Origin: an uncultured Porphyromonadaceae bacterium
Lineage (GTDB): Bacteria; Bacteroidota; Bacteroidia; Bacteroidales; Muribaculaceae
DNA: 11,023 nt
NCBI GenBank assembly: GCA_947174735.1
Contig: CAMWKC010000053.1
Span: 1-11,023 of the forward strand
Direction: 5' to 3'
Positions within the stretch are counted from its first letter, which is position 1. Each line of letters opens with the position of its first letter. The notes under the pieces are model-generated. The model worked only from the letters and a program-made list of their open reading frames with translations. It searched no databases and had not been told where the DNA came from. The position numbers were made by a program, and so were the translations under genes. Below, in pieces: positions 1 to 6,532 of this stretch.

Positions 1-66
1 CACCCGCACTTCTACTTTCAGGTGATACGCGGCAAGATGCGTCCTAAAACGGATATTGTTACCTGA
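1..66 (+). pseudogene. lptD: LptD-like protein, upstream fragment cut by premature TGA
   Basis: Frame 1 is open from the window edge and reads HPHFYFQVIRGKMRPKTDIVT before a TGA at 64-66. The same frame resumes at once with PVYMVLADVPLPIALPFGYF. Joined, the two pieces form the continuous motif that in Bacteroidota LptD/OstA proteins links the periplasmic jellyroll domain to the beta-barrel, where a glycine (GP-x-Y) is expected at the stop position. A single GGA to TGA change would explain it. The N-terminal part of the gene, including any signal peptide, lies outside the window. I see this as one gene interrupted by a nonsense codon, not as two genes. It could be a real mutation or a base-calling or assembly error. 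Confidence 0.75.
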
Positions 67-75
67 CCGGTATAT

Positions 76-2136
76 ATGGTATTGGCCGATGTCCCACTGC
101 CCATAGCCCTGCCGTTCGGCTATTTCCCTTTCACAAAAGACTATTCGTCAGGTATTATTTTTCCTACTTTCGGTGATGACTATAACCGTGGCTTCTATCT
201 GCGTGACGGCGGCTACTATTTTGCCATAAACGATTATGTAGACTTAGCCGTACGCGGCGAGATTTATACGAAAGGCTCATGGGGTCTGTCAGGACATTCC
301 ACCTACCGTAAACGTTACAAATATTCGGGCAATTTCAACATTTCCTACCTTACCACTATCACCGGTGACAAGGGCTCTGACGACTACGCCAAACAGAATA
401 ACTTTCAAGTAGTATGGAGTCACAGTCAGGACGCCAAGGCTAACCCGAACATGAACCTCTCAGCCTCGGTCAACTTCGCCACATCGGGCTATACACGCAA
501 CGACCTCAACTCGTATTACAATAACTCATTCACTGAAAACACCAAGTCATCTACTGTCAACCTCACCTACCGCTTTCCCGGCACTAAATGGAGTGCTTCG
601 GCCACAGCCAATATAGCGCAGCGCACACAGGACTCCACATTAGCTGTGTCATTCCCTAATCTGACCGTAACAATGAGTCAGACAGCCCCGTTCAAGCGCA
701 AACGTGCTGTAGGAGGTGAACGATGGTATGAAAAAATCAAACTTTCATATTCTGGACAGTTCCAGAATTCGCTTACGGCGCGTCAGGACGTGTTCTTCAA
801 AAAGAGTCTGATACGTGATTGGCGTAACGGTATAAAACACTATATACCGGTGTCAGCGACATTCTCGCTATTAAAGTACATAAACGTCTCACCCTCGATA
901 ACCCTCAATGACCGTATGTACACCTCGAAGATACGCCGCGAATGGGACTCGCAGGCTTCCCGTGAGGTACTTGATACCACATACGGTTTCTACAATATCT
1001 TCGACTTCAATGCTTCGCTGTCTTTCGACACCAAAGTGTACGGCTTCTTCAAGCCAATGAAGTTTCTCGGCGACAAGGTGCAGATGATACGCCACGTACT
1101 GACTCCGACAGTATCGTTCTCAGCCTCACCTGACTTCTCGGAACCTTTCTGGGGCTACTTCGGCAATTACTCGTATTTTGACTCAAACGGTAACATCGTG
1201 ACACGCCGTTATCCCTACTTCAGCCACGGTGTGTTAGGTTCTCCTTCGTCCGGAAAGTCAGGAACAGTATCCGTACAATTAGCCAATAACCTTGAAATGA
1301 AGGTTAAAAGCAATTCGGACTCAACCGGTGTCAAGAAAATATCTCTTATCGAAAACCTTTCGATAGGCCAGAGTTATAACTTTGCCGCCGACTCGATGCG
1401 TCTGTCAAACATCAATACCTCCATATTGCTGCGACTTACCAAGAGTTTCAATCTCAACCTCAATGCCACATGGGATCCCTACTGCTACGCACTTACGCCT
1501 TCAGGCTCTCCTGTTAAAGTTGACCGTCTGCGTATAGCTCATGGTAAGGGCCTGGCTAAACTCTCGTCGACCGGCACTTCATTCTCATATACCTTTAACA
1601 ACGACACATTCCGCAGGAAGAAGGATAATTCGCGCGATAACTCCCGCAATAATACCGACAACACAGACGAAGAACCGGACACTGAAGAGGAAGATGCCTT
1701 CAACAACCGTGCACGTGCCGGGCGCCGTCAGGAAGACGAAACAGCCAATGCCGACGTGGACGGATATGCGGCATGGAGTTGTCCCTGGAGTCTGTCGGTC
1801 AACTATTCGGTCAATTACGGATACGGAGAATTTGACTACGACCGCCTCGACTTCCGTGGCAAATTCACTCAGAATCTGTCGTTCAGCGGTAACATACGCC
1901 CCACCAAGAACTGGAACTTCTCCTTCTCGGCATCGTATAACTTTGACCTGAAGAAGATAGCATACATGAACTGTTCTATGTCACGCGACATACACTGTTT
2001 CACCATGACGGCCTCGTTCGTACCTGTCGGTCCTTATAAAAGCTACAACTTCCACATAGCTGTCAAGTCATCGCTGCTACAGGACCTCAAGTGGGACAAG
2101 CGCTCGTCCGCCCAAAACGGTATCAATTGGTACTGA
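76..2136 (+). CDS. lptD: LptD-like LPS-assembly outer-membrane protein, beta-barrel part
   Basis: LptD is the outer-membrane barrel that, with LptE, inserts lipopolysaccharide into the outer leaflet. The 686 residues from the ATG at 76 open with the family motif DVPLPIALPFGYFPF. They continue as alternating aromatic and polar strands typical of a large barrel (for example WSASATANIAQ, LSVNYSVNYGYG, NWNFSFSASYNFDLK) and end in an aromatic residue (NWY), as outer-membrane barrels commonly do. About residues 517-567 form a low-complexity acidic, Asn- and Arg-rich segment, probably a long surface loop or disordered insert. The ATG at 76 is only the first Met after the premature TGA at 64-66. The true gene starts upstream of the window, so this is the 3' portion of a longer reading frame. 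No other frameshift or stop interrupts the 686 codons. Product family is confident; function of the interrupted allele is uncertain. Confidence 0.85.
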   Translation: MVLADVPLPIALPFGYFPFTKDYSSGIIFPTFGDDYNRGFYLRDGGYYFAINDYVDLAVRGEIYTKGSWGLSGHSTYRKRYKYSGNFNISYLTTITGDKGSDDYAKQNNFQVVWSHSQDAKANPNMNLSASVNFATSGYTRNDLNSYYNNSFTENTKSSTVNLTYRFPGTKWSASATANIAQRTQDSTLAVSFPNLTVTMSQTAPFKRKRAVGGERWYEKIKLSYSGQFQNSLTARQDVFFKKSLIRDWRNGIKHYIPVSATFSLLKYINVSPSITLNDRMYTSKIRREWDSQASREVLDTTYGFYNIFDFNASLSFDTKVYGFFKPMKFLGDKVQMIRHVLTPTVSFSASPDFSEPFWGYFGNYSYFDSNGNIVTRRYPYFSHGVLGSPSSGKSGTVSVQLANNLEMKVKSNSDSTGVKKISLIENLSIGQSYNFAADSMRLSNINTSILLRLTKSFNLNLNATWDPYCYALTPSGSPVKVDRLRIAHGKGLAKLSSTGTSFSYTFNNDTFRRKKDNSRDNSRNNTDNTDEEPDTEEEDAFNNRARAGRRQEDETANADVDGYAAWSCPWSLSVNYSVNYGYGEFDYDRLDFRGKFTQNLSFSGNIRPTKNWNFSFSASYNFDLKKIAYMNCSMSRDIHCFTMTASFVPVGPYKSYNFHIAVKSSLLQDLKWDKRSSAQNGINWY

Positions 2137-2175
2137 CACCCTTATATCTGCTATAATGACGGCATCAACCGCACA

Positions 2176-2207
2176 TTTGCGCAGGTGGGAATATTTTATT
2201 ACTTTTG
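2176..2207 (+). promoter_or_regulatory. Bacteroidota-type sigma-ABfr promoter
   Basis: TTTG at 2176-2179 and TACTTTTG at 2200-2207 are separated by exactly 20 bases. They match the known Bacteroides consensus TTTG (-33), a 19-21 base spacer and TAnnTTTG (-7). Transcription would start near 2213-2216, only about ten bases before the ATG at 2224. It would drive the coiled-coil gene and probably zapA. Its position also argues that the earlier in-frame GTG at 2185, which lies inside the promoter, is not the start codon. Confidence 0.7.
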
Positions 2208-2223
2208 TGCAAAATTGGCTTAT

Positions 2224-2514
2224 ATGGCTAAACTACTCGAAACGCTCACCGAGCTGAACGGCAAGATTGACACTCTTGCCCAGCGGCAGCAGGAGATGCT
2301 GGACGAAATAGCGAGACTCCGCAGCCTCAACGACGACCTGTCGCAGGAACTTGACGAGACACGGGCGCGGCTTCATAAAGCTGAACTTGATGTCGAGTTT
2401 CTGACAATGTCACACCGGCTGGCTGACACTCCGGAAGCAGTAATCGAGACACGCCGACATATAGCCCGTTTGATACGCTCTCTCGACTTGTGCATCAATA
2501 TGCTCAAGGAATAA
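2224..2514 (+). CDS. Small coiled-coil protein upstream of ZapA (ZapB-like candidate)
   Basis: A 96-residue acidic protein beginning MAKLLETLTELNGKIDTLAQ. Residues 1 to about 62 carry heptad-spaced Leu/Ile positions (LNGKIDTLAQRQQEMLDEIA, LNDDLSQELDETRARLHKAE), so a coiled coil is very likely. The tail RRHIARLIRSLDLCINMLKE looks like a second amphipathic helix and resembles a tail I associate with uncharacterised Bacteroidota proteins encoded beside zapA. No signal peptide or membrane segment is seen. An in-frame GTG at 2185 would add 13 residues but sits inside the promoter, so the ATG at 2224 is preferred. zapA follows 25 bases downstream. A short coiled-coil gene directly before zapA suggests a division-ring partner analogous to ZapB. 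That role is inference from size, structure and neighbour only. Confidence 0.75.
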   Translation: MAKLLETLTELNGKIDTLAQRQQEMLDEIARLRSLNDDLSQELDETRARLHKAELDVEFLTMSHRLADTPEAVIETRRHIARLIRSLDLCINMLKE

Positions 2515-2515
2515 A

Positions 2516-2532
2516 CGCCCCGACGCGGGGCG
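2516..2532 (+). other. GC-rich hairpin between the coiled-coil gene and zapA
   Basis: CGCCCCG at 2516-2522 and CGGGGCG at 2526-2532 are perfect reverse complements around a 3-base loop (ACG). The stem starts just after the TAA at 2512-2514 and ends seven bases before the zapA ATG at 2540. No T-run follows, so it does not look like an intrinsic terminator. It could attenuate, shield the zapA initiation region, or stabilise the upstream mRNA; its role is unknown. Confidence 0.5.
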
Positions 2533-2539
2533 GACGCTG

Positions 2540-2848
2540 ATGATGAAGAAAGACTCCAAGACAGTCAGAATGATAATACACATAGGCGGCGAGGTTCTGC
2601 CTCTGACCGTACCTTTCGACCGACAGGACCTCGTACGCGATACAGAGGCCTGTGTGGCCGACCTCTACGATTTATGGAGACAGAGATTTCCAAAGAAGTC
2701 GGACCGCGAACTGCTCGCTATGGTAACATATCAGTTCGCTTCCTACTATCTTGAACTGGCAGACTATACACGCCGTGCACGCACTGCGGCCGAAGAAGCC
2801 TGCACACGACTCGATACCATGACTGATAAGATGCGCGACACAATCTGA
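2540..2848 (+). CDS. zapA: Cell division protein ZapA
   Basis: ZapA is a small cytoplasmic protein that binds and cross-links FtsZ filaments at the division site. The 102-residue product has the family layout. A short beta-rich head (TVRMIIHIGGEVLPLTVPFD) carries the characteristic I-x-I-G-G/A...LTV pattern. Next are the R-D-T-E-A helix and the segment SDRELLAMVTYQFASYYLEL, which corresponds to the conserved LAMVALQLA-like helix. A C-terminal coiled-coil helix (YTRRARTAAEEACTRLDTMT) mediates dimerisation in the family. Length is normal. Two adjacent ATGs (2540 and 2543) are possible starts. It follows the coiled-coil gene by 25 bases and is probably co-transcribed with it. Confidence 0.85.
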   Translation: MMKKDSKTVRMIIHIGGEVLPLTVPFDRQDLVRDTEACVADLYDLWRQRFPKKSDRELLAMVTYQFASYYLELADYTRRARTAAEEACTRLDTMTDKMRDTI

Positions 2849-2885
2849 ACGCTTCAGCTACCTATCCTCATCAATCATCACCGAC

Positions 2886-2962
2886 GTCCGCCGCAATGCC
2901 ATAAAGGCTTCAGCCGGCGACTTAATGTCTGCGGCAGAAGGAATGACACCCTCCGCCCGGAC
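2886..2962 (+). ncRNA. Candidate structured RNA in the zapA-rny gap
   Basis: The 183-base gap between zapA and rny (2849-3031) has no plausible gene, but its GC-rich middle can pair in several ways. GTCCG at 2886-2890 can pair with CGGAC at 2958-2962, GCCGCA at 2890-2895 with TGCGGC at 2930-2935, and alternatively CGCCG at 2889-2893 with CGGCG at 2915-2919. The last two helices exclude each other. After 2963 the gap turns strongly AT-rich up to the rny start, with a weak -7-like TACTTTTA at 3001-3008 but no convincing -33 partner. In other bacteria 6S RNA (ssrS) often lies just downstream of zapA, which makes a 6S-type RNA a reasonable but unproven guess. It may simply be an untranslated leader. 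Confidence 0.25.
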
Positions 2963-3031
2963 TGTTATGTTTAAATATTAATTTTATCTTTTACTAATCA
3001 TACTTTTAAATTTACTTATATCAACTACACA

Positions 3032-4588
3032 ATGGATAGTATAGCCATCTGGATCGTAGCTATGGTAGTACTTACACTCTTAGGAGTCGGTGCCGGATAT
3101 ATCATAGCCCTAAGGACCAGCAGGCGCAACGCCTCCTCAGCCGCCAACACTATAATTGACGAAGCTCGACGCGAGGCCGAGGTCATCAAAGAAAAGAAGA
3201 TTCTCGAAGCCAAGGAGGAGGAGATGCGTCTGCTTGCCGAGGCCGAGCGCCAGATTAATCAACGTAACCAGAAACTCCAGAGCGCCGAGACCCGCAGCCG
3301 CCAACGCGAACTTCAGCTCAATCAGCAACAGGGTGACCTAAGTCGCCGTAAAAAAGAACTTGACCAGCGGGCCACAGCCCTTGACAACCGTGAGGCATCT
3401 GCCGAAGCTCGTCATGCGGAAGCCGATTCTTTGGTACAGCAGGCTCAGGAACAGCTTGAGAAAATTTCAGGTCTTTCAGCCGAAGAAGCACGTGATAAAC
3501 TTGTGGAAAGCCTCAAAGACGAGGCTAAGACAGCTGCCGCAGGTTACATCAACGATATTATGGACGATGCCAAGCTTACAGCCTCCAAAGAAGCAAAACG
3601 CATAGTCATACAGTCGATACAGCGTGTGGCCACCGAAACAGCCGTCGAGAATTCGGTAACTGTATTCCACATCGACAACGATGAAATCAAAGGGCGTATC
3701 ATAGGCCGCGAAGGACGTAATATCCGCGCTCTTGAAGCCGCCACAGGCATAGAAATTATCGTTGATGACACACCGGAGGCAATAGTACTGTCAGGTTTTG
3801 ACCCTGTGAGACGCGAGATAGCACGTCTGGCCCTGCATCAGCTTGTAGTCGACGGACGCATACATCCCGCACGTATCGAGGAAGTAGTGGCTAAAGTACG
3901 CCGTCAGGTGGAAGAAGAAATCATCGAGACCGGCAAACGTACGGCTATTGACCTCGGCATACACGGTCTGCATCCGGAACTCATACGCATGGTCGGTAAG
4001 ATGAAATACCGTTCTTCGTATGGTCAGAATCTGCTTCAGCATTCACGTGAGACAGCCAATCTGTGTGCTGTCATGGCTTCGGAACTGGGGTTGAATCCTA
4101 AGAAAGCCCGCCGTGCCGGCCTGCTGCACGATATAGGCAAAGTACCTGATGACGAACCGGAATTGCCGCATGCTATACTCGGCATGAAGCTGGCAGAGAA
4201 GTTTAAGGAGAAACCGGAGATATGCAACGCCATAGGCGCTCACCACGACGAAGTGGAACAGACATCATTATTGGCTCCTATCGTACAGGTATGTGATGCT
4301 ATATCAGGTGCCCGTCCTGGAGCAAGGCGTGAGATTGTCGAAGCTTATATCAAACGTCTCAATGACCTCGAACAACTGGCACTCTCCTACCCCGGCGTGC
4401 TTAAAACATACGCTATACAGGCAGGACGTGAGCTGCGTGTCATAGTGGGCGCCGATAAGATAAGCGATGAGGAGACAGAACGTCTGTCGGCAGAAATTGC
4501 CAAGAAGATACAGGACGAGATGACATATCCCGGCCAGGTCAAAATAACCGTCATACGCGAGACTCGCGCCGTGGCCTTCGCTAAGTAA
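3032..4588 (+). CDS. rny: Ribonuclease Y
   Basis: RNase Y is a membrane-anchored endoribonuclease that initiates mRNA decay. The 518 residues show the full family layout. There is an N-terminal transmembrane helix (about residues 4-27). A long charged coiled coil (about 35-160) includes [25 protein letters not shown]-binding domain has the [14 protein letters not shown] motif from residue 221. The HD phosphohydrolase domain has first-shell residues visible at H337 (HSRET), H366-D367 (LLHDIGK), H404-H405-D406 and D422 ([15 protein letters not shown]). No key residue is missing and the length is normal. The ATG at 3032 places the membrane helix right at the N-terminus. ricT follows ten bases after the TAA, which fits the functional link known between RNase Y and the RicT complex in Bacillus. 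Confidence 0.97.
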   Translation: MDSIAIWIVAMVVLTLLGVGAGYIIALRTSRRNASSAANTIIDEARREAEVIKEKKILEAKEEEMRLLAEAERQINQRNQKLQSAETRSRQRELQLNQQQGDLSRRKKELDQRATALDNREASAEARHAEADSLVQQAQEQLEKISGLSAEEARDKLVESLKDEAKTAAAGYINDIMDDAKLTASKEAKRIVIQSIQRVATETAVENSVTVFHIDNDEIKGRIIGREGRNIRALEAATGIEIIVDDTPEAIVLSGFDPVRREIARLALHQLVVDGRIHPARIEEVVAKVRRQVEEEIIETGKRTAIDLGIHGLHPELIRMVGKMKYRSSYGQNLLQHSRETANLCAVMASELGLNPKKARRAGLLHDIGKVPDDEPELPHAILGMKLAEKFKEKPEICNAIGAHHDEVEQTSLLAPIVQVCDAISGARPGARREIVEAYIKRLNDLEQLALSYPGVLKTYAIQAGRELRVIVGADKISDEETERLSAEIAKKIQDEMTYPGQVKITVIRETRAVAFAK

Positions 4589-4598
4589 GCCACTCGCT

Positions 4599-5939
4599 AT
4601 GGATAAGAATAATGACCATACGCAGGAATATGCCGATAAGTGTGCCTCATGTGCGCACGGCTGTGCAGGAGCTGCCAACGGAAGCGGAGGCTGTTCGCGC
4701 CGTGAACCGCGTGGTAAGCTTTTTGCCACCGACTGGCTGGCCGATATAGCCGACACACAGGCTGATGATGTGGTCGAAGTCATGTTCAAGAATACCCGTA
4801 TCGGTTTCTACAATAATCCTGACCGGATTCCGCTTGCTATAGGCGATCTGGTAGTTGTCGAAGCGCAGCCGGGACATGATGTGGGTACTGTAGAGATGAT
4901 CGGTCCCTTGGTAGACATACAGATGCGTAAGGCAGGTATCAAACCCGACACGCAGCTGAAACGTGTGTACCGCAAAGCACGGCAGACCGATATCGAGAAG
5001 TTCGAGGAAGCCCGGGCACGCGAACATGATACAATGATCAAATCGCGCCGTATAGCCGAAGAATTGAAACTTGACATGAAGATAGGCGATGTTGAGTATC
5101 AGGGTGACGGCGGCAAGGCCATTTTCTATTATATAGCCGACGAGCGCGTGGACTTCCGTAAACTTATACGCATTTTAGCTGATACTTTCAAGATACGCAT
5201 CGAAATGAAACAAATCGGTGCACGTCAGGAAGCGGGACGTATCGGAGGTATAGGGCCATGCGGACGTCCGCTGTGCTGTTCCACATGGATGTCTCATTTC
5301 GTATCGGTAGGCACCGGGGCAGCCCGTCTGCAAGACCTTTCGATGAATCCGCAGAAACTCGCCGGACAGTGTGCCAAGCTAAAGTGCTGCCTTAATTTCG
5401 AAGTCGATGCCTACGCCGAGTCACACAAGAAGATGCCTCCGAAGGATGCTGTGCTTGAAACAAAAGATGCTCTGTACTACTATTTCAAACCCGATATCCT
5501 TTCGCGCACTGTAACATATTCGACCGAACGTAACGTACCGGCTAACCTTGTTACTATCGATGCCCGGCGTGCCTTTGAAATCATAGCTCTCAACAAGTCA
5601 GGAATCAAGGTAGACTCACTGACCGTAGAAAGTGAAGAAGGCAAACCGCAGCCGGGATTCATCGAAATTGTAGGACAGGACTCACTGACCCGCTTTGACA
5701 AGACCAAAAACCGTAAGAAAAAAACACGTCAGGCCACACGTCAGAACGATAGTGAGCAGCAATCCAAAAACGTCCAGAATCAGAAACAACAGCGTCAACC
5801 ACCCCAGCAACGCCAGCGTCAGCCTAAGCCACAGGGAGATACGCAACAAGTTTCTAATATTCAGACTCCACGCAAACGCCAACAGCAGCCGCAGCAACGA
5901 CGCGGAGCCCAAAAATCCTCCTCAGATGAGAGTCAATGA
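4599..5939 (+). CDS. ricT: RicT (YaaT/PSP1-domain) Fe-S regulatory protein
   Basis: In Bacillus subtilis, RicT (YaaT) joins RicA and RicF in a [4Fe-4S] complex that modulates RNase Y. This 446-residue protein keeps the PSP1 domain (roughly residues 45-300). It has the RicT cysteine pattern C221-x4-C226-C227 (GPCGRPLCCSTWM) and C258-x4-C263-C264 (QCAKLKCCLNFEVDAYAE), 37 residues apart as I recall for the Bacillus protein. The N-terminus adds a second cysteine group: C15, C18, C22 and C32, followed by GKLFATDWLADI. The C-terminal tail from about residue 369 is low complexity, rich in Gln, Arg, Lys and Pro, and probably disordered; RNA binding is a possibility but unproven. The gene lies ten bases after rny and overlaps the next gene by 14 bases, so co-expression is likely. 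No ricA or ricF is seen in the window. Confidence 0.9.
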   Translation: MDKNNDHTQEYADKCASCAHGCAGAANGSGGCSRREPRGKLFATDWLADIADTQADDVVEVMFKNTRIGFYNNPDRIPLAIGDLVVVEAQPGHDVGTVEMIGPLVDIQMRKAGIKPDTQLKRVYRKARQTDIEKFEEARAREHDTMIKSRRIAEELKLDMKIGDVEYQGDGGKAIFYYIADERVDFRKLIRILADTFKIRIEMKQIGARQEAGRIGGIGPCGRPLCCSTWMSHFVSVGTGAARLQDLSMNPQKLAGQCAKLKCCLNFEVDAYAESHKKMPPKDAVLETKDALYYYFKPDILSRTVTYSTERNVPANLVTIDARRAFEIIALNKSGIKVDSLTVESEEGKPQPGFIEIVGQDSLTRFDKTKNRKKKTRQATRQNDSEQQSKNVQNQKQQRQPPQQRQRQPKPQGDTQQVSNIQTPRKRQQQPQQRRGAQKSSSDESQ

Positions 5940-6504
5940 TTATAACGGATGTCGTCCGGGTGCTGTGCTGCGGCGCCCGGGCGTATCTGTCGCTCTGAAT
6001 ATCATAGCGGCCGCCTCTATGCTTCTGGCAGGTTCAGGATGTACACGCCTGTCACCTGTAGAATGGTCCGAGTTCGCTTCAATCGATCCGGCCGGCTGGT
6101 CACCTATGATGTCAGCTGAATTCACACCGCTGCCCCCTGATTCAGTCTACCCGTGGCCGGGCATCTACGATGTAGTGGTATGCCTGCGCTACAAGGCGGA
6201 TGCACCGCAGAGTGTCCTGAGTATCATGATTAGCGAAGAATGTGACACATCTAACGTGCCTTATAACCGGATGTATGAAATCAATCTCTTCAACGAATCA
6301 CACAAACCGATAGGACGAGGGAGTTACGCTGTCTACGAAGTAACCGATACGCTGCATCGTGAATTCAGTCCGCCGCCGGGATATACCGTAACCTGTTCGC
6401 TGCCTGAGGGCTCTCCATCACCACGTGGTGTCATAGATATAGGCCTGTTGCTGCGCAGATCAGGAGAAAAATCGGTTATCCCTATACCCCATATAAAATT
6501 ATAA
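5926..6504 (+). CDS. gldH: GldH-like lipoprotein
   Basis: A 192-residue predicted lipoprotein. The start at 5926 is chosen because it puts a basic N-region (RPGAVLRRPG) and a hydrophobic core (VSVALNIIAAASMLLAG) just before Cys39 in SGC-TR. It also overlaps the end of ricT by 14 bases (ATG inside the last ricT codons), a common arrangement for translational coupling. The lipobox is imperfect, with Gly rather than Leu at -3. The mature part includes YPWPGIYDVVVCLRYKADAP and YEINLFNESHKPIGRGSYAV, which fit the GldH family pattern of a strand-rich domain, and GldH commonly follows the PSP1/ricT gene in Bacteroidales. GldH is required for gliding in flavobacteria but persists in non-gliding gut relatives, where its job is unclear. 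No acidic surface-export signal follows the cysteine. Family call moderate; lipoprotein call fairly good. Confidence 0.65.
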   Translation: MRVNDYNGCRPGAVLRRPGVSVALNIIAAASMLLAGSGCTRLSPVEWSEFASIDPAGWSPMMSAEFTPLPPDSVYPWPGIYDVVVCLRYKADAPQSVLSIMISEECDTSNVPYNRMYEINLFNESHKPIGRGSYAVYEVTDTLHREFSPPPGYTVTCSLPEGSPSPRGVIDIGLLLRRSGEKSVIPIPHIKL

Positions 6505-6532
6505 TACCGACAAAACACATTCATTTACTGTT

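Noticed and set aside
64..66. TGA read as a sense codon (alternative genetic code)
   Set aside because: Several genes here end in TGA at the expected family length (lptD at 2136, zapA at 2848, ricT at 5939, the M24 peptidase at 7717), so TGA is a normal stop in this genome.
1541..1951. 136-codon open frame on the + strand within lptD
   Set aside because: It is an out-of-frame shadow of the barrel-coding region with Thr- and Arg-rich composition typical of shifted reading.
2185..2223. GTG at 2185 as the start of the coiled-coil protein
   Set aside because: It lies inside the promoter between the -33 and -7 elements, and the ATG at 2224 fits the coiled-coil start better.
4304..4789. 161-codon open frame on the - strand
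   Set aside because: It is antisense to the end of rny and the start of ricT, both well-supported genes. Its translation has no recognisable domain.
5695..5925. Long N-terminal extension of the GldH-like protein within ricT
   Set aside because: The extension is an out-of-frame reading of the basic ricT tail. It would bury the signal peptide, whereas the ATG at 5926 gives a normal lipoprotein N-terminus.
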